A stretch of DNA of 64,000 nt from PFJX01 sp040751755 (lineage in GTDB: Bacteria > Pseudomonadota > Gammaproteobacteria > Burkholderiales > Thiobacillaceae), in contig JBFMHC010000025.1 of the NCBI GenBank assembly GCA_040751755.1, positions 1 through 64,000 of the forward strand, written 5' to 3'. The first letter of the stretch is position 1. Every line of letters starts with the position of its first letter. Below are positions 8,686 through 22,209 of this stretch, one piece after another. The position numbers and the translations under genes were made by a program. The notes under the pieces are model-generated. The model was not told the origin of the DNA. It did no database searches and was given only the letters and a program-made list of their open reading frames with translations.

Positions 8686-9486
8686 TTGTCGCCGCTCACC
8701 GACCAGGAGTTCGCCGGTTTCCGCAAGCTGCTCTACGAGGTGGCCGGCATCGACCTGTCCGATGCAAAGAAGCTGCTGGTCAGCGGACGGCTCGCGAAAC
8801 GCCTGCGCGAACGCGGCCTGGCGAGCTACGGCGAATACCTGCGCCTGCTCACCAGCGGCCGCCAGCCGGAGGAGACGCAGATCGCCATCGACCTGCTGAC
8901 CACCAACGAGACCTATTTCTTCCGCGAACCCAAGCACTTCGACTACCTGCGCGACAAGGTCCTGCCGCAGCACCGCCCCGGCACCGCGTTCCGCGTCTGG
9001 AGCGCGGCCTGTTCCACCGGCCAGGAGCCCTACAGCATCGCCATGCTGCTGGCCGATAGCCTGGGCGACGCGGCCTGGGAGGTGACCGCCTCGGACCTCA
9101 GCACACGCGTGCTGGAACGCGCGCGCGGCGGCCTCTATCCCATGGCGCAGGCCGAGCACATCCCCGTGCCCTACCTGAAGGCGTATTGCCTCAAGGGCAT
9201 CGGCAGCCAGACGGGCAATCTGCTGATCGAGCGTCGGCTGCGCAACCGAATCCGCTTCCTGCAGGTCAACCTGAACCAGACACTGCCCCAGGTCGGCGAA
9301 TTCGACGTGATATTTTTGCGCAACGTGATGATCTACTTTGATATGGAGACCAAGCAGCAGGTGGTGCGCCGGCTGCTGGCCCAGTTGAAGCGCGGCGGGC
9401 ACCTGTTCATCGGCCACTCCGAGAGCCTCAACGGGGTCAGCGGCGATCTGCAGGCCATCGCCCCGGCGATCTACCGCAAGCCCTGA
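8686..9486 (+). CDS. cheR: Chemotaxis protein methyltransferase CheR
   Basis: A SAM-dependent receptor glutamate methyltransferase of about 266 residues. An N-terminal helical domain (LTDQEFAGFRKLLYEVAGI) precedes the methyltransferase fold, with SAM-binding SAACSTGQEPYSIAMLLAD and the later strand VIFLRNVMIYF. No ATG is available. TTG at 8686 has GGGGAGA 5-6 bases upstream and fits the family N-terminus. TTG at 8656, overlapping the previous stop, would add 10 residues but lacks a spaced ribosome-binding site. It methylates the receptors encoded beside it. Confidence 0.93.
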   Translation: MSPLTDQEFAGFRKLLYEVAGIDLSDAKKLLVSGRLAKRLRERGLASYGEYLRLLTSGRQPEETQIAIDLLTTNETYFFREPKHFDYLRDKVLPQHRPGTAFRVWSAACSTGQEPYSIAMLLADSLGDAAWEVTASDLSTRVLERARGGLYPMAQAEHIPVPYLKAYCLKGIGSQTGNLLIERRLRNRIRFLQVNLNQTLPQVGEFDVIFLRNVMIYFDMETKQQVVRRLLAQLKRGGHLFIGHSESLNGVSGDLQAIAPAIYRKP

Positions 9487-9517
9487 GTCCCTCTCCGAAC
9501 ACCTGGACCCTATCGAC

Positions 9518-10057
9518 ATGCGCACACTCGACCACGTCACCGAGGTCTTCCTGCAGCCCGGCGACTTCCACTTCGGCGACGAACACACGCGCATCCGCAC
9601 CCTGCTCGGTTCCTGCGTGTCGATCGCCCTCTGGCACCCGACGCGGCGCATCGGCGGCATGTGCCACTACATGCTGCCCTCGCGCGAGCGCGGCAGGGCC
9701 GACAAGCTGGACGGACGCTACGCCGACGAGGCGATGGAGCTGTTCTTCCAGGCGATCGACAAGGCCGGGACGCGGCCCGCCGACTACCAGGTCAAGGTGT
9801 TCGGCGGCGGCAAGATGTTCCCGATCATCATGAAGGACGCTTCCTGCGGTCCCGCCGCCTGCAACACGCGGATCGCCACCTGCCGCAACATCGCCTGCAA
9901 GAACGTGGTCACCGCGCGCACCCTGCTGCAGGGCCACGGCATGCGCATCGCCGCCGAACACCTCGGCGGCGACAGCCACCGGCAGATCGTCTTCGACCTG
10001 TGGAGCGGGCACGTCTGGATGAAACAGACGCCCGCGCCCCATGCAACCAAGCCCTAG
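9518..10057 (+). CDS. cheD: Chemoreceptor glutamine deamidase CheD
   Basis: A 179-residue CheD. The catalytic Cys is in LLGSCVSIALW and the catalytic His in GGMCHYMLP, followed by the conserved GGGKMF loop. CheD deamidates receptor glutamines and in some bacteria partners CheC. No cheC is present here, so receptor deamidation is its likely role. It lies between cheR and cheB, completing the adaptation module. ATG 9518 is the only sensible start. Confidence 0.95.
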   Translation: MRTLDHVTEVFLQPGDFHFGDEHTRIRTLLGSCVSIALWHPTRRIGGMCHYMLPSRERGRADKLDGRYADEAMELFFQAIDKAGTRPADYQVKVFGGGKMFPIIMKDASCGPAACNTRIATCRNIACKNVVTARTLLQGHGMRIAAEHLGGDSHRQIVFDLWSGHVWMKQTPAPHATKP

Positions 10058-10066
10058 AAGGACACC

Positions 10067-11167
10067 ATGGCCGATCGCATCAAGGTAATGGTGGTGGACG
10101 ACTCCGCCGTGGTCCGCCAGGTGGCCCGGCAGGCCCTGGACAGCGACCCGGGCATCGAGGTGATCGGCACCGCCTCCGACCCCCTGTTCGCCTATCAGAA
10201 GATGCGCGAGACCTGGCCGGACGTGATCGTCCTCGACATCGAGATGCCGCGCATGGACGGTCTCACCTTCCTGAGGAAGCTCATGGCCGAGAGGCCGACG
10301 CCGGTGGTGATCTGTTCCTCCCTCACCACCGCGGGGGCGGAGACCACCATCCAGGCCATGCAGGCAGGCGCCACCGCCATCATCACCAAGCCCACCGCCA
10401 ACCTGAAGCACTTCCTGGAGGATGCATCGAGCCAGTTGGTCGGCGCGGTGAAGGCGGCGGCGCGCGCCAACGTGAAGCGCCTGTCGTCCGGCGTGCCCAA
10501 CCTGCCCAAGGTGGCGCCCAAGCTCAGCGCCGATGCCGTCCTCGCCGCGCCCAGCGGCCCGGCGATGGCGCAGACCACGGAACGCATCATCGCCATCGGC
10601 ACCTCCACCGGCGGCACCCAGGCCCTGGAGGCGGTGCTCACGGCCCTGCCGCGCATGACGCCGGGCATCGTCATCGTCCAGCACATGCCGGAGAAGTTCA
10701 CCGCCTCGTTCGCCGAGCGGCTCGACGGCCTGTGCGAGATCGAGGTCCGGGAGGCGCGCAACAACGACCGCGTGATGCCCGGCCGTGCCCTCATCGCCCC
10801 CGGTGGCAAGCACCTGCTGCTCAAGCGCAGCGGCGCGCAGTACCACGCCGAGGTCATCGACGGTCCCCTGGTGTCGCGCCACCGTCCCTCGGTCGACGTG
10901 CTGTTCCGCTCCGTCGCCAAGGCCGCGGGGCGGAACGCGCTGGGCATCATCATGACCGGCATGGGCGACGACGGCGCCCGCGGCATGAAGGAGATGTTCG
11001 ACGCCGGCGCCCATACCATCGCCCAGGACGAGCGCACCTGCGTGGTCTTCGGCATGCCCAAGGAGGCGATCAAGCTGGGCGGCGTGCGCGAGGTGATGCC
11101 GCTCGACGGCATCCCCGAGGCCATCGTCGCCGCCGGCCGCGGCATGGGCTGGAAGAACGCCATGTGA
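10067..11167 (+). CDS. cheB: Chemotaxis methylesterase CheB
   Basis: A 366-residue two-domain protein. The receiver has phosphoacceptor Asp57 in VIVLDIEMPRMDG. After a linker the methylesterase domain shows the catalytic Ser in IGTSTGGTQALE, His in VQHMPEKFTASFAERLD and Asp in MTGMGDDGARGM. Phosphorylation by CheA activates demethylation or deamidation of receptors. It starts 9 bases after cheD behind an AAGGA site and is the last gene of the cluster; the next gene is on the opposite strand. Confidence 0.97.
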   Translation: MADRIKVMVVDDSAVVRQVARQALDSDPGIEVIGTASDPLFAYQKMRETWPDVIVLDIEMPRMDGLTFLRKLMAERPTPVVICSSLTTAGAETTIQAMQAGATAIITKPTANLKHFLEDASSQLVGAVKAAARANVKRLSSGVPNLPKVAPKLSADAVLAAPSGPAMAQTTERIIAIGTSTGGTQALEAVLTALPRMTPGIVIVQHMPEKFTASFAERLDGLCEIEVREARNNDRVMPGRALIAPGGKHLLLKRSGAQYHAEVIDGPLVSRHRPSVDVLFRSVAKAAGRNALGIIMTGMGDDGARGMKEMFDAGAHTIAQDERTCVVFGMPKEAIKLGGVREVMPLDGIPEAIVAAGRGMGWKNAM

Positions 11168-11187
11168 GGCGGCGCGCGCCGCCGGGG

Positions 11188-12057
11188 TCAGGCACCCACG
11201 AGGTAGGCGACCACCATGCCCGCGAACACCGCGGCGCCGAACCAGTTGTTGTGCAGGAAGGCCTTGAAGCAGGCCTTCGGCTCGCGCGCGCGGATCAGGG
11301 TGTAGTGGTAGGCGGCGACGCCGGCGGCGGCGAGCAGCCCCGCGAAATAGGGCCAGCCCAGGTGCATCGCCACGCCGACGTAGGCCAGCAGCGCCAGGGT
11401 GAGGCCGTAGCACAGCATCACCGCCGCCACGTCGAAGCGGCCGAAGGTGATGGCCGAGGTCTTGATGCCGATCTTCAGGTCGTCGGCGCGGTCCACCATG
11501 GCGTATTCCGTGTCGTAGGCCACGGCCCAGGCCACGTTCGCCAGCAGCAGCACCCAGGCGATGCCGGGGACGGTTTCCAGGTGCGCGGCGAAGGCCATGG
11601 GGATGCCGAAGCCGAAGGCGATGCCGAGGTAGGCCTGCGGGATGGCGAGGAAGCGCTTGGTGAAGGGGTAGCTGGCGGCGAGGAAGGCGGCGGCGAAGGA
11701 GAGCTCGATCAGCAGCCGGTTCTTGAGCGGCAGGATCAGCGCGAAGGCGAGCAGGGCCAGCACCGCCGCCAGGACCAGGGCCTCGCGGGTGCCGACGCGG
11801 CCGGCGGCGAGCGGGCGGTTCTTCGTGCGTTCCACGTGCGGGTCGAAGTCGCGGTCGGCGTAGTCGTTCACCACGCAGCCGGCGGAGCGCATCAGCACCA
11901 CGCCGAGCATGAAGATCCACAGCACCGCCCAGTCCGGGCTGCCGGCGCTCGACAGCCACAGCCCCCACAGGGTTGGCCAGGCGAGCAGGAGGATGCCGAT
12001 CGGCTTGTCCAGCCGCATCAGCCTTTCGTATTCGGTGAGGCGTTCTCTCAGGGTCAT
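11188..12057 (-). CDS. ubiA: 4-hydroxybenzoate polyprenyltransferase UbiA
   Basis: A 289-residue integral membrane prenyltransferase with about eight hydrophobic helices. Both metal/diphosphate-binding Asp motifs are present: NDYADRDFD followed by RTKNRPLAAGR, and DRADDLKIGIKT. It joins the polyprenyl tail to 4-hydroxybenzoate in ubiquinone synthesis at the inner membrane. Its ATG overlaps the ubiC stop by 4 bases (ATGA), so the two are translationally coupled. Confidence 0.96.
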   Translation of the reverse strand: MTLRERLTEYERLMRLDKPIGILLLAWPTLWGLWLSSAGSPDWAVLWIFMLGVVLMRSAGCVVNDYADRDFDPHVERTKNRPLAAGRVGTREALVLAAVLALLAFALILPLKNRLLIELSFAAAFLAASYPFTKRFLAIPQAYLGIAFGFGIPMAFAAHLETVPGIAWVLLLANVAWAVAYDTEYAMVDRADDLKIGIKTSAITFGRFDVAAVMLCYGLTLALLAYVGVAMHLGWPYFAGLLAAAGVAAYHYTLIRAREPKACFKAFLHNNWFGAAVFAGMVVAYLVGA

Positions 12058-12575
12058 GGCAGCTTCAGGATGGCTGGCAGGAAGACCTCGGTGACGAGGA
12101 TGGAATGGCCTTGCAGGGCGAAGCGCGAGCGCCGCGCCCAGAGTTCGCGCGGCGGGGCGTCGAGATGGCGCGCGGCCTTGCGGTACAGCGGGTGACGCCG
12201 GTCCAGGCGCCTGAATTCAAGGGGGTGGCGGCGGATGCGCGGGTCGGAGAACAGCGCCGCCCCCAGGGGCCGGTTGCCCAGGCCCGACAGGCCCACCCAG
12301 GGGCCGCGCAGTCCGGCGAGGGGGATCACGCTGTGGGCGAACACCAGCGGCTCCCCGCCGCAACGCAGCAGCACCTCGCGGACCATCGCCAGGCGCCGGC
12401 GCCGCAATGCCATCAGCGCCTCCTCGTCCGCGTGCGCGGGGCCCGCGGCCTGGGCCAGGCGCGCCACGTTGAAGGCCGGGCAGGCGCGCATCAGGGCGTG
12501 GGTCAGGGAGCCCGGCGTGCAGAGCCAGCGGCGGTAGGGCGTGACGCGGAGGAGATGGGGCTGCCAGCTGTCCAT
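12054..12575 (-). CDS. ubiC: Chorismate pyruvate-lyase UbiC
   Basis: A 173-residue soluble protein that matches chorismate lyase in length and pattern: LTHALMRAC near the N-terminus, a REVLLRCGGEPLVFAHSVIPL strand region carrying the Arg that binds product, GLGNRPLGAALFSDP, and a C-terminal Glu (LVTEVFLP). It makes 4-hydroxybenzoate from chorismate, the substrate of UbiA, whose gene overlaps its end. Confidence 0.92.
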   Translation of the reverse strand: MDSWQPHLLRVTPYRRWLCTPGSLTHALMRACPAFNVARLAQAAGPAHADEEALMALRRRRLAMVREVLLRCGGEPLVFAHSVIPLAGLRGPWVGLSGLGNRPLGAALFSDPRIRRHPLEFRRLDRRHPLYRKAARHLDAPPRELWARRSRFALQGHSILVTEVFLPAILKLP

Positions 12576-12748
12576 GGGGCGCGGGGGGTGGGAACCGGCG
12601 GATTATGCCATCCCCGTTCTCTGCGCTGGTTCCGCGGGCCGTCTGGATTGATGCAGGTTAAGGTCGGCGTGGCGACGCCGGGAAATAATGGCGTTCGCCG
12701 CCTATACCGGTAACAACAGTGAATCCCCAACTGGGGAGGGAGGTCTGC

Positions 12749-13879
12749 ATGTATGCAACAGAAGCGATGCCTGTGTCGGCGCTGGCACCTCCCACCGTCC
12801 TCATCGTCGACGATGCCCCCGAGAACCTGAGCGTCCTGAGCGGGTTGCTGGAACCGCTGTATCGCGTGCGGGCGGCCACCTCCGGGTTCAAGGCCCTGGA
12901 CATCGCCCGCACCGACCCCAGGCCGGACCTGGTGCTGCTGGACGTCATGATGCCGGGCATCGACGGCTACGGCGTGTTCGCCCGCCTGCGTGACGACCCG
13001 GCCACGGCGGACATCCCGGTGATCTTCGTCACCGCCATGGACAGCATGGACGCGGAGCTGCGCGGCCTCGACGTGGGGGCGGTGGACTATCTCACCAAGC
13101 CCATCGTGCCGCCCATCCTGCTGGCGCGCGTGCGCAACCAGCTGGAGCTCAAGCAGGCGCGCGACCGGTTGAAGGACCAGAACGCCTGGCTGGAGGCCGA
13201 GGTGGCGCGGCGCATGAGCGACAACGACCTGATCCAGCTGGTGAGCATCCGCGCCCTCGCGCACCTGGCCGAGACGCGCGATCCGGAGACCGGCAACCAC
13301 ATCCTGCGCACCCAGGGCTACGTGCACCAGCTGGCCATCGGGCTGCAGCGGCTGCCGCGCTTCAGGGACACGCTGAGCGAGCACTTCATCCAATTGCTGG
13401 TGCGTTCCGCGCCGCTGCACGACATCGGCAAGGTGGGCGTGCCGGACGCCATCCTGCAGAAGCCCGGCAAGCTGGATGCCCAGGAATGGGAGATCATGAA
13501 GACCCATGCCCGGCTGGGGGCGGAGGCGATCGAGCAGGCCGAGCGCGACGCGGAACGGCCCGTTGAGTTCCTCGACCTGGCCAAGCAGATCGCCCACTGG
13601 CACCACGAGAAGTGGGACGGCAGCGGCTATCCGGACGGCCTCGCCGGCGACGCCATTCCGCCCTCCGCGCGCGTCATGGCGATCGCCGACGTGTTCGACG
13701 CCCTGATCAGCGCGCGCGTCTACAAGCCCGCCCTGCCCTACGAGGAGGCGCGCGGCATCATCGCCGCCGGGCGCGGCCGGCACTTCGACCCGGACATGGT
13801 CGACGTCTTCCTCGCCGATTTCCCCACCTACTGCCAGATCGCCGAGCGGCACCGGGACCCCTCCGGGACGGCAACGTGA
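12749..13879 (+). CDS. Response regulator with HD-GYP phosphodiesterase domain
   Basis: A 376-residue RpfG-type protein. The N-terminal receiver has phosphoacceptor Asp65 (LVLLDVMMPG). The HD-GYP domain carries His224-Asp225 (LHDIGKVGVPD), then HHEKWDGSGYPDGLAG with the GYP at 293-295, and the late ADVFDAL segment. All signature residues are present, so c-di-GMP hydrolysis is expected, switched by phosphorylation. The start at 12749 follows GGAGGGAGG; a more upstream in-frame codon is less likely. It precedes two large sensor genes that may drive it. Confidence 0.93.
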   Translation: MYATEAMPVSALAPPTVLIVDDAPENLSVLSGLLEPLYRVRAATSGFKALDIARTDPRPDLVLLDVMMPGIDGYGVFARLRDDPATADIPVIFVTAMDSMDAELRGLDVGAVDYLTKPIVPPILLARVRNQLELKQARDRLKDQNAWLEAEVARRMSDNDLIQLVSIRALAHLAETRDPETGNHILRTQGYVHQLAIGLQRLPRFRDTLSEHFIQLLVRSAPLHDIGKVGVPDAILQKPGKLDAQEWEIMKTHARLGAEAIEQAERDAERPVEFLDLAKQIAHWHHEKWDGSGYPDGLAGDAIPPSARVMAIADVFDALISARVYKPALPYEEARGIIAAGRGRHFDPDMVDVFLADFPTYCQIAERHRDPSGTAT

Positions 13880-13910
13880 GTCACGTCCGCGCCGTCTTCG
13901 GGGTTCTGTC

Positions 13911-16900
13911 ATGAACGGAGAGACGCCACCCCCGTCCTACCGCGCGACAGCGGGGGACGCCCTTGTCCCCACGCTGCTCTACGCGGTCTTCGCCGGCCTG
14001 TGGATCCTGGTTTCCGATCGGCTGGTGACCTGGATGTTCAGCGACCCCCTGCACCTGGCCGTGGCCAACACCCTCAAAGGCTGGGTCTTCGTGGCCGTCA
14101 CCACCGCGCTGCTCTATGCCCTGCTGCGACGACGGCGACACTGGCAGGCCGCCGAGGCGCCTCCGGCCGCCGTTGGCCGCCGTTTTTCCTGGCCCCTCTT
14201 GGCCATCCTGCTGCTCATCGTCGGCGCCACGGCCGCCGCCATCGCCTACAACTTCAAGCATCAGCGCCAGGCGGCGGAGGCCCGCCTGCAGGCCATCGCC
14301 GACCTGAAGGTGCGCCAGGTCGGCGACTGGCTGTGGGAGCGCCATGGCGACGCCGAGTTCGTCCAGAGCAGCGCCTACTTCGCCGAGCAATACGCGCTCT
14401 GGGTCGAGAGGGGGCATGCGGACGCGGGCCAGCGCCTGCGCACGCGGCTGGAGCAGTTGCGGCTGAGCCGCGGGTTCGGCGGCATTTCCCTGTTCGATCC
14501 CTCGGGCAGGCGGCTGTGGGGGTCGTCCGGGGCCCCCGCAGCGACGGCGCCGGCCCTGGCGGAGGCCGTGGCGCAATCGCGGGACGGTCTGGTCAGGCGC
14601 GTGGGGCCCTACGTGGGGCGCGCCGGCCACGCGCGCCTGGACTTCGTGGCCCCCCTCACCGCCGCCGCTGGGGCACCTCCCGTCATCGTCCTGCACGTGG
14701 ACCCGGCGGAATGGCTCTTCCCCATGCTGCAGACCTGGCCCGTGCCCAGCGCCAGCGACGAGACCCTGCTGTTCAGGCGGGACGGCCGGCAGGTGGAGTT
14801 CCTCAATGAACTGCGTTACCGCAAGGGCACGACGGCCTCGTTCCGCCTGCCCCTGGCCGATGCGGGGCAGCTCAGCGCGCAGGTGCTGCGCGGCGAGGCC
14901 CGCGAGGGGGCGCTGATGGTGGGGTGGGACTATCGGGGCGTGCCGGCGCTGGGGGTGGCGCGTGCCGTCGCGGGCACGGACTGGTACCTGCTCGCCAAGA
15001 TGGACCGCGCCGAGGTCTATGCCCAGGCGGTGGAAGGCGCGGTCTGGACCGGGTTGTCGGGCGTGCTGGCCCTGTTCATCGCCCTGGCCAGCCTGGTCAT
15101 GCTGCGCCAGCGCAATCGCCTGGCCATCGCCGAGAGCACCCGCCAGGCCGAGACCGAGCGGCTGCGCGCCCTCAAGCTCCTGGAGGCCTTCGCCGAGAGC
15201 TCCGACGACGCCATCTTCGCCAAGGACCTGGAAGGCCGCTACATCCTCTTCAACCGCGCCGCAGGCCTGTTCGTCGGCCAGCCGGCGGAGGCGGTGCTGG
15301 GGCGCGTCGACCGCGAATTGTTCCCGCCCGGACAGGCCGAGCGGCTCAGGGCCGGGGATCAGGCGGCGATCCGCGAGAACCGCAACCACACCGAGGAGGA
15401 GGCGCTGGACACGCCCCTGGGCACGCGCGTGTTCCTGACCACCAAGGGGCCCCTGCGCGACGAGCACGATCGCGTCATCGGCACCTTCGGCATCTCACGC
15501 GACATCACCGAGAGTCGTCTGGCGCAGGACGAGCTGGCCGACCAGATGCGGCGCTTCCACATGCTGCTGGACAGTTCGCGCGACGGCATCGCCATCCTCG
15601 ACGAGGAACAGCGGGTCATCGAGGCCAACCGGCGCCTGGCCGACATGCTGGGCTACGCCCCCGAGGAGCTGCTGCGCCTGCATGCCTGGGATTTCGACGT
15701 CCAGCCGCGCGAGCCGCGCGGCGTGATGGAAGACGCGGGCCCGGAGCGGCGGGTATTCGAGACGCGCTACCGGCGCAAGGATGGCAGTCTCTACGACGTG
15801 GAGGTCAGCGCCAGCAGCGCCGTATGGGGCGGGCGCAGGCTGCTGCTGTGCATCTGCCGCGACATCACGAAGCGCAAGCGCGCCGAGGCGGCCGTCCACG
15901 AGAGCGAGGCGCGCTACCGTGCCCTCGTGGAACAGTCCCTGGCCGGCATCTACATCATCCAGGATGGCCGTTTCCGCTTCGTCAACCGGGGTTTCGCCGC
16001 CATCTTCGGCTATGACTCGCCGGACGAGATCCTGGAGCGCGTGCCCTTCACCGACCTGGTGGCGCCGGGGGACCGCGCGCGCGTGGCCGAGAACGTCCGC
16101 CGCCGCGTCGAGGGCGAGGTCGGCGACATCCATTACGTGTTCAAGGGCCGGCGCCGCGACGGCAGCACCATCGACGTGGAGGTGCACGGCCGCGCCTTCA
16201 ACTACGAGGGCCGGGCCGCGGTCATCGGCCTCATCCTCGACATCACCGCGCGCAAGGCCGCCGAGGACGCCCTGCGCGCCAGCGAGCTGCGTTTCCACGA
16301 CATCGTCAACGCCTCCGCCGACTGGGTGTGGGAGGTGGATGCCCAGGGCCGCTACACCTATGCCTCGGAGAGCGTGCGCGACCTGCTGGGCTACACGGCG
16401 GAAGAGATCATCGGCCGCACCCCCTTCGACCTCATGCCGGCCGGCGAGGCGGAACGGGTGAGCGCCGAGTTCGCCGCCATCATCGCGCGCAAGGCCCCCT
16501 TCCGCGACCTGGACAACGTCAACGTGCACCGGGACGGCAGCCTGCGCTACGTGCAGACCAACGGCATGCCCATCCTCGATGCCGCCGGCAAGCTGCTCGG
16601 CTACCGCGGCCTGGACCGCGACGTCACCGGCCGCAAGCTGGCCGAACTGGAGCTGCGCGAGAGCGAGGCCCGCTTCCGCGCCCTGTTCGACAATGCCGCC
16701 GTGGCGATCATGATCCACGACAAGGACAGCGGCGAGATCGTCGAGGCCAACCGCCAGGCCATCGAGTCCTACGGTTGCGCGACCCTGGAGGAACTGCGGG
16801 GTGGCGGATTGTGGTGTGAGCCGCCCTACAGCCTGGAGGATGCCGTGGCGCGCATCCGCAAGGCCGCCGAGGAGGGGCCGCAGCACTTCGAGTGGAAGAG

Positions 16901-17179
16901 CCACGACCGGCAGGGCCGTGAGTTCTGGGAGGACGTGCTGCTGAAGAAGATGGCGCTGAACGGCGTGGAGCGGGTCCTCTCCGTGACCACGGACATCACC
17001 GCCCGCAAGGTCGCCGAGGCGGAGCTGAAGGAGCGCAACGCCGAGCTGGAGCGCTTCAACCGCGCCACGGTGGGGCGCGAGCTGGACATGATCGAGCTGA
17101 AGAAGCAGGTCAATGAACTGGCGCGGGCACTGGGACGCGAGGCGCCGTATCCCCTGGACTTCCTGCGGGGGAACAGGGA

Positions 17180-17183
<4 letters not shown>
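13911..17183 (+). CDS. Membrane PAS-repeat sensor without output domain
   Basis: A 1090-residue protein. Membrane helices lie near residues 18-35, 45-63, 79-98 and 380-400, with a periplasmic sensor of about 280 residues between the last two. Five PAS/PAC units follow at about 420-540, 545-660, 664-785, 793-915 and 917-1040. A C-terminal coiled coil (ELERFNRATVGRELDMIELK) is a tail common to PAS proteins coded next to kinases. No HisKA, HATPase, GGDEF, EAL or receptor domain is visible. Its stop overlaps the ATG of the hybrid kinase by 4 bases, so it probably feeds signal to that kinase. Confidence 0.85.
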
Positions 17184-21247
<4,064 letters not shown>

Positions 21248-21371
21248 TCCGCGCAGCGCCTGGCCGGTTGGGATGTACCAGGCGCCGCTGGGACGGATGC
21301 ACGCTGCGCGGACACGAACCCGGCATTGACAATCGGTCGCATAACAAAACCTGCATCAAGAGGAGACCCCG

Positions 21372-22199
21372 ATGCGCCGATTGTGTCTGCGGCTGTGGCC
21401 GCTTTTCGCCCTCGTTTTGTCCAGTCTCCCCGCGAGCGCCGCCGGCCTGTTGTTCGCGGTGAACGAGGGCACCTCCAGTTCCGCCGACGCGCTGTTCCGC
21501 AACGAGAAATACGCCAGTCTGGCCGCCTACCTGAGCCGCGCGGTGGGCAAGACGGTGAAGGCCGAGACCTCGAACATCCTGCCCATCCTGATCCGCAACG
21601 TTGAACGCCAGCGCTACGACGTGCTGCTGGTGCGGCCCAGCCACATCGCCGCACGGGCGATGCGCGACCACGGCTACCGCCTGCTGGTGGCGGCGAAGGG
21701 GGAGTCCAAGGTGCACTTCATCGTGCGCGGCGATTCGCCCATGCGCAGCCTGCGCGACCTGCGCGGCCGCTTCGTCGTCTTCCCAGAGGACCTGGCCTAT
21801 CCCAGCGCGATCGGCCTCGCCGTGCTGCGCGACGCCGGCATCGACCCGAAGGCGGGGCGCATGCAGTACATGAACCGCCAGGAGGCGGTGGGCTATGCGG
21901 TGCAGCAGGGTCTGGCGGACGCGGGCGTGGTCATCTCCTATTCCAAGGTGGCCAAGAGCTGGGAGAAGGAGGGCGGGCGCTTCCTCCACACCAAGGACAA
22001 GCTGCCTTACTGGAGCATCGTCGTCTCGCCCAAGGTAAGCGCCGAGACGACGGAGAGGCTGCGCGCCGCCCTCCTGGCGCTGGATCAATCGCCGCGGGGG
22101 CGGGAGATCCTCAAGCGCATCGGCATCGCCGGCTTCGTGCCGGGCGAGCAGGGGGCCTACCTGGACATGCTCAACTGGGTCGAGGGCAGGCGCGGCTGA
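21372..22199 (+). CDS. PhnD-like periplasmic binding protein
   Basis: A 275-residue exported solute-binding protein of the phosphate/phosphonate (PhnD/SsuA-like) type. A signal peptide of about 23-25 residues (LWPLFALVLSSLPASA) is followed by the fold, with VHFIVRGDSPMRSLRDLRGR and VVFPEDLAYPSA typical of the family. The ATG at 21372 follows AAGAGGAG. No permease or ATPase gene lies near. It follows the hybrid kinase by 124 bases, so it may deliver a ligand signal to the periplasmic part of the neighbouring PAS sensor rather than serve transport. Ligand unknown. Confidence 0.8.
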   Translation: MRRLCLRLWPLFALVLSSLPASAAGLLFAVNEGTSSSADALFRNEKYASLAAYLSRAVGKTVKAETSNILPILIRNVERQRYDVLLVRPSHIAARAMRDHGYRLLVAAKGESKVHFIVRGDSPMRSLRDLRGRFVVFPEDLAYPSAIGLAVLRDAGIDPKAGRMQYMNRQEAVGYAVQQGLADAGVVISYSKVAKSWEKEGGRFLHTKDKLPYWSIVVSPKVSAETTERLRAALLALDQSPRGREILKRIGIAGFVPGEQGAYLDMLNWVEGRRG

Positions 22200-22209
22200 G
22201 GCGTGGGCC

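Noticed and set aside
9437..12195. Long frames on both strands over cheD-cheB and ubiA
   Set aside because: They cut across well-defined genes in other frames and give Arg/Ala/Gly-rich translations with no domains.
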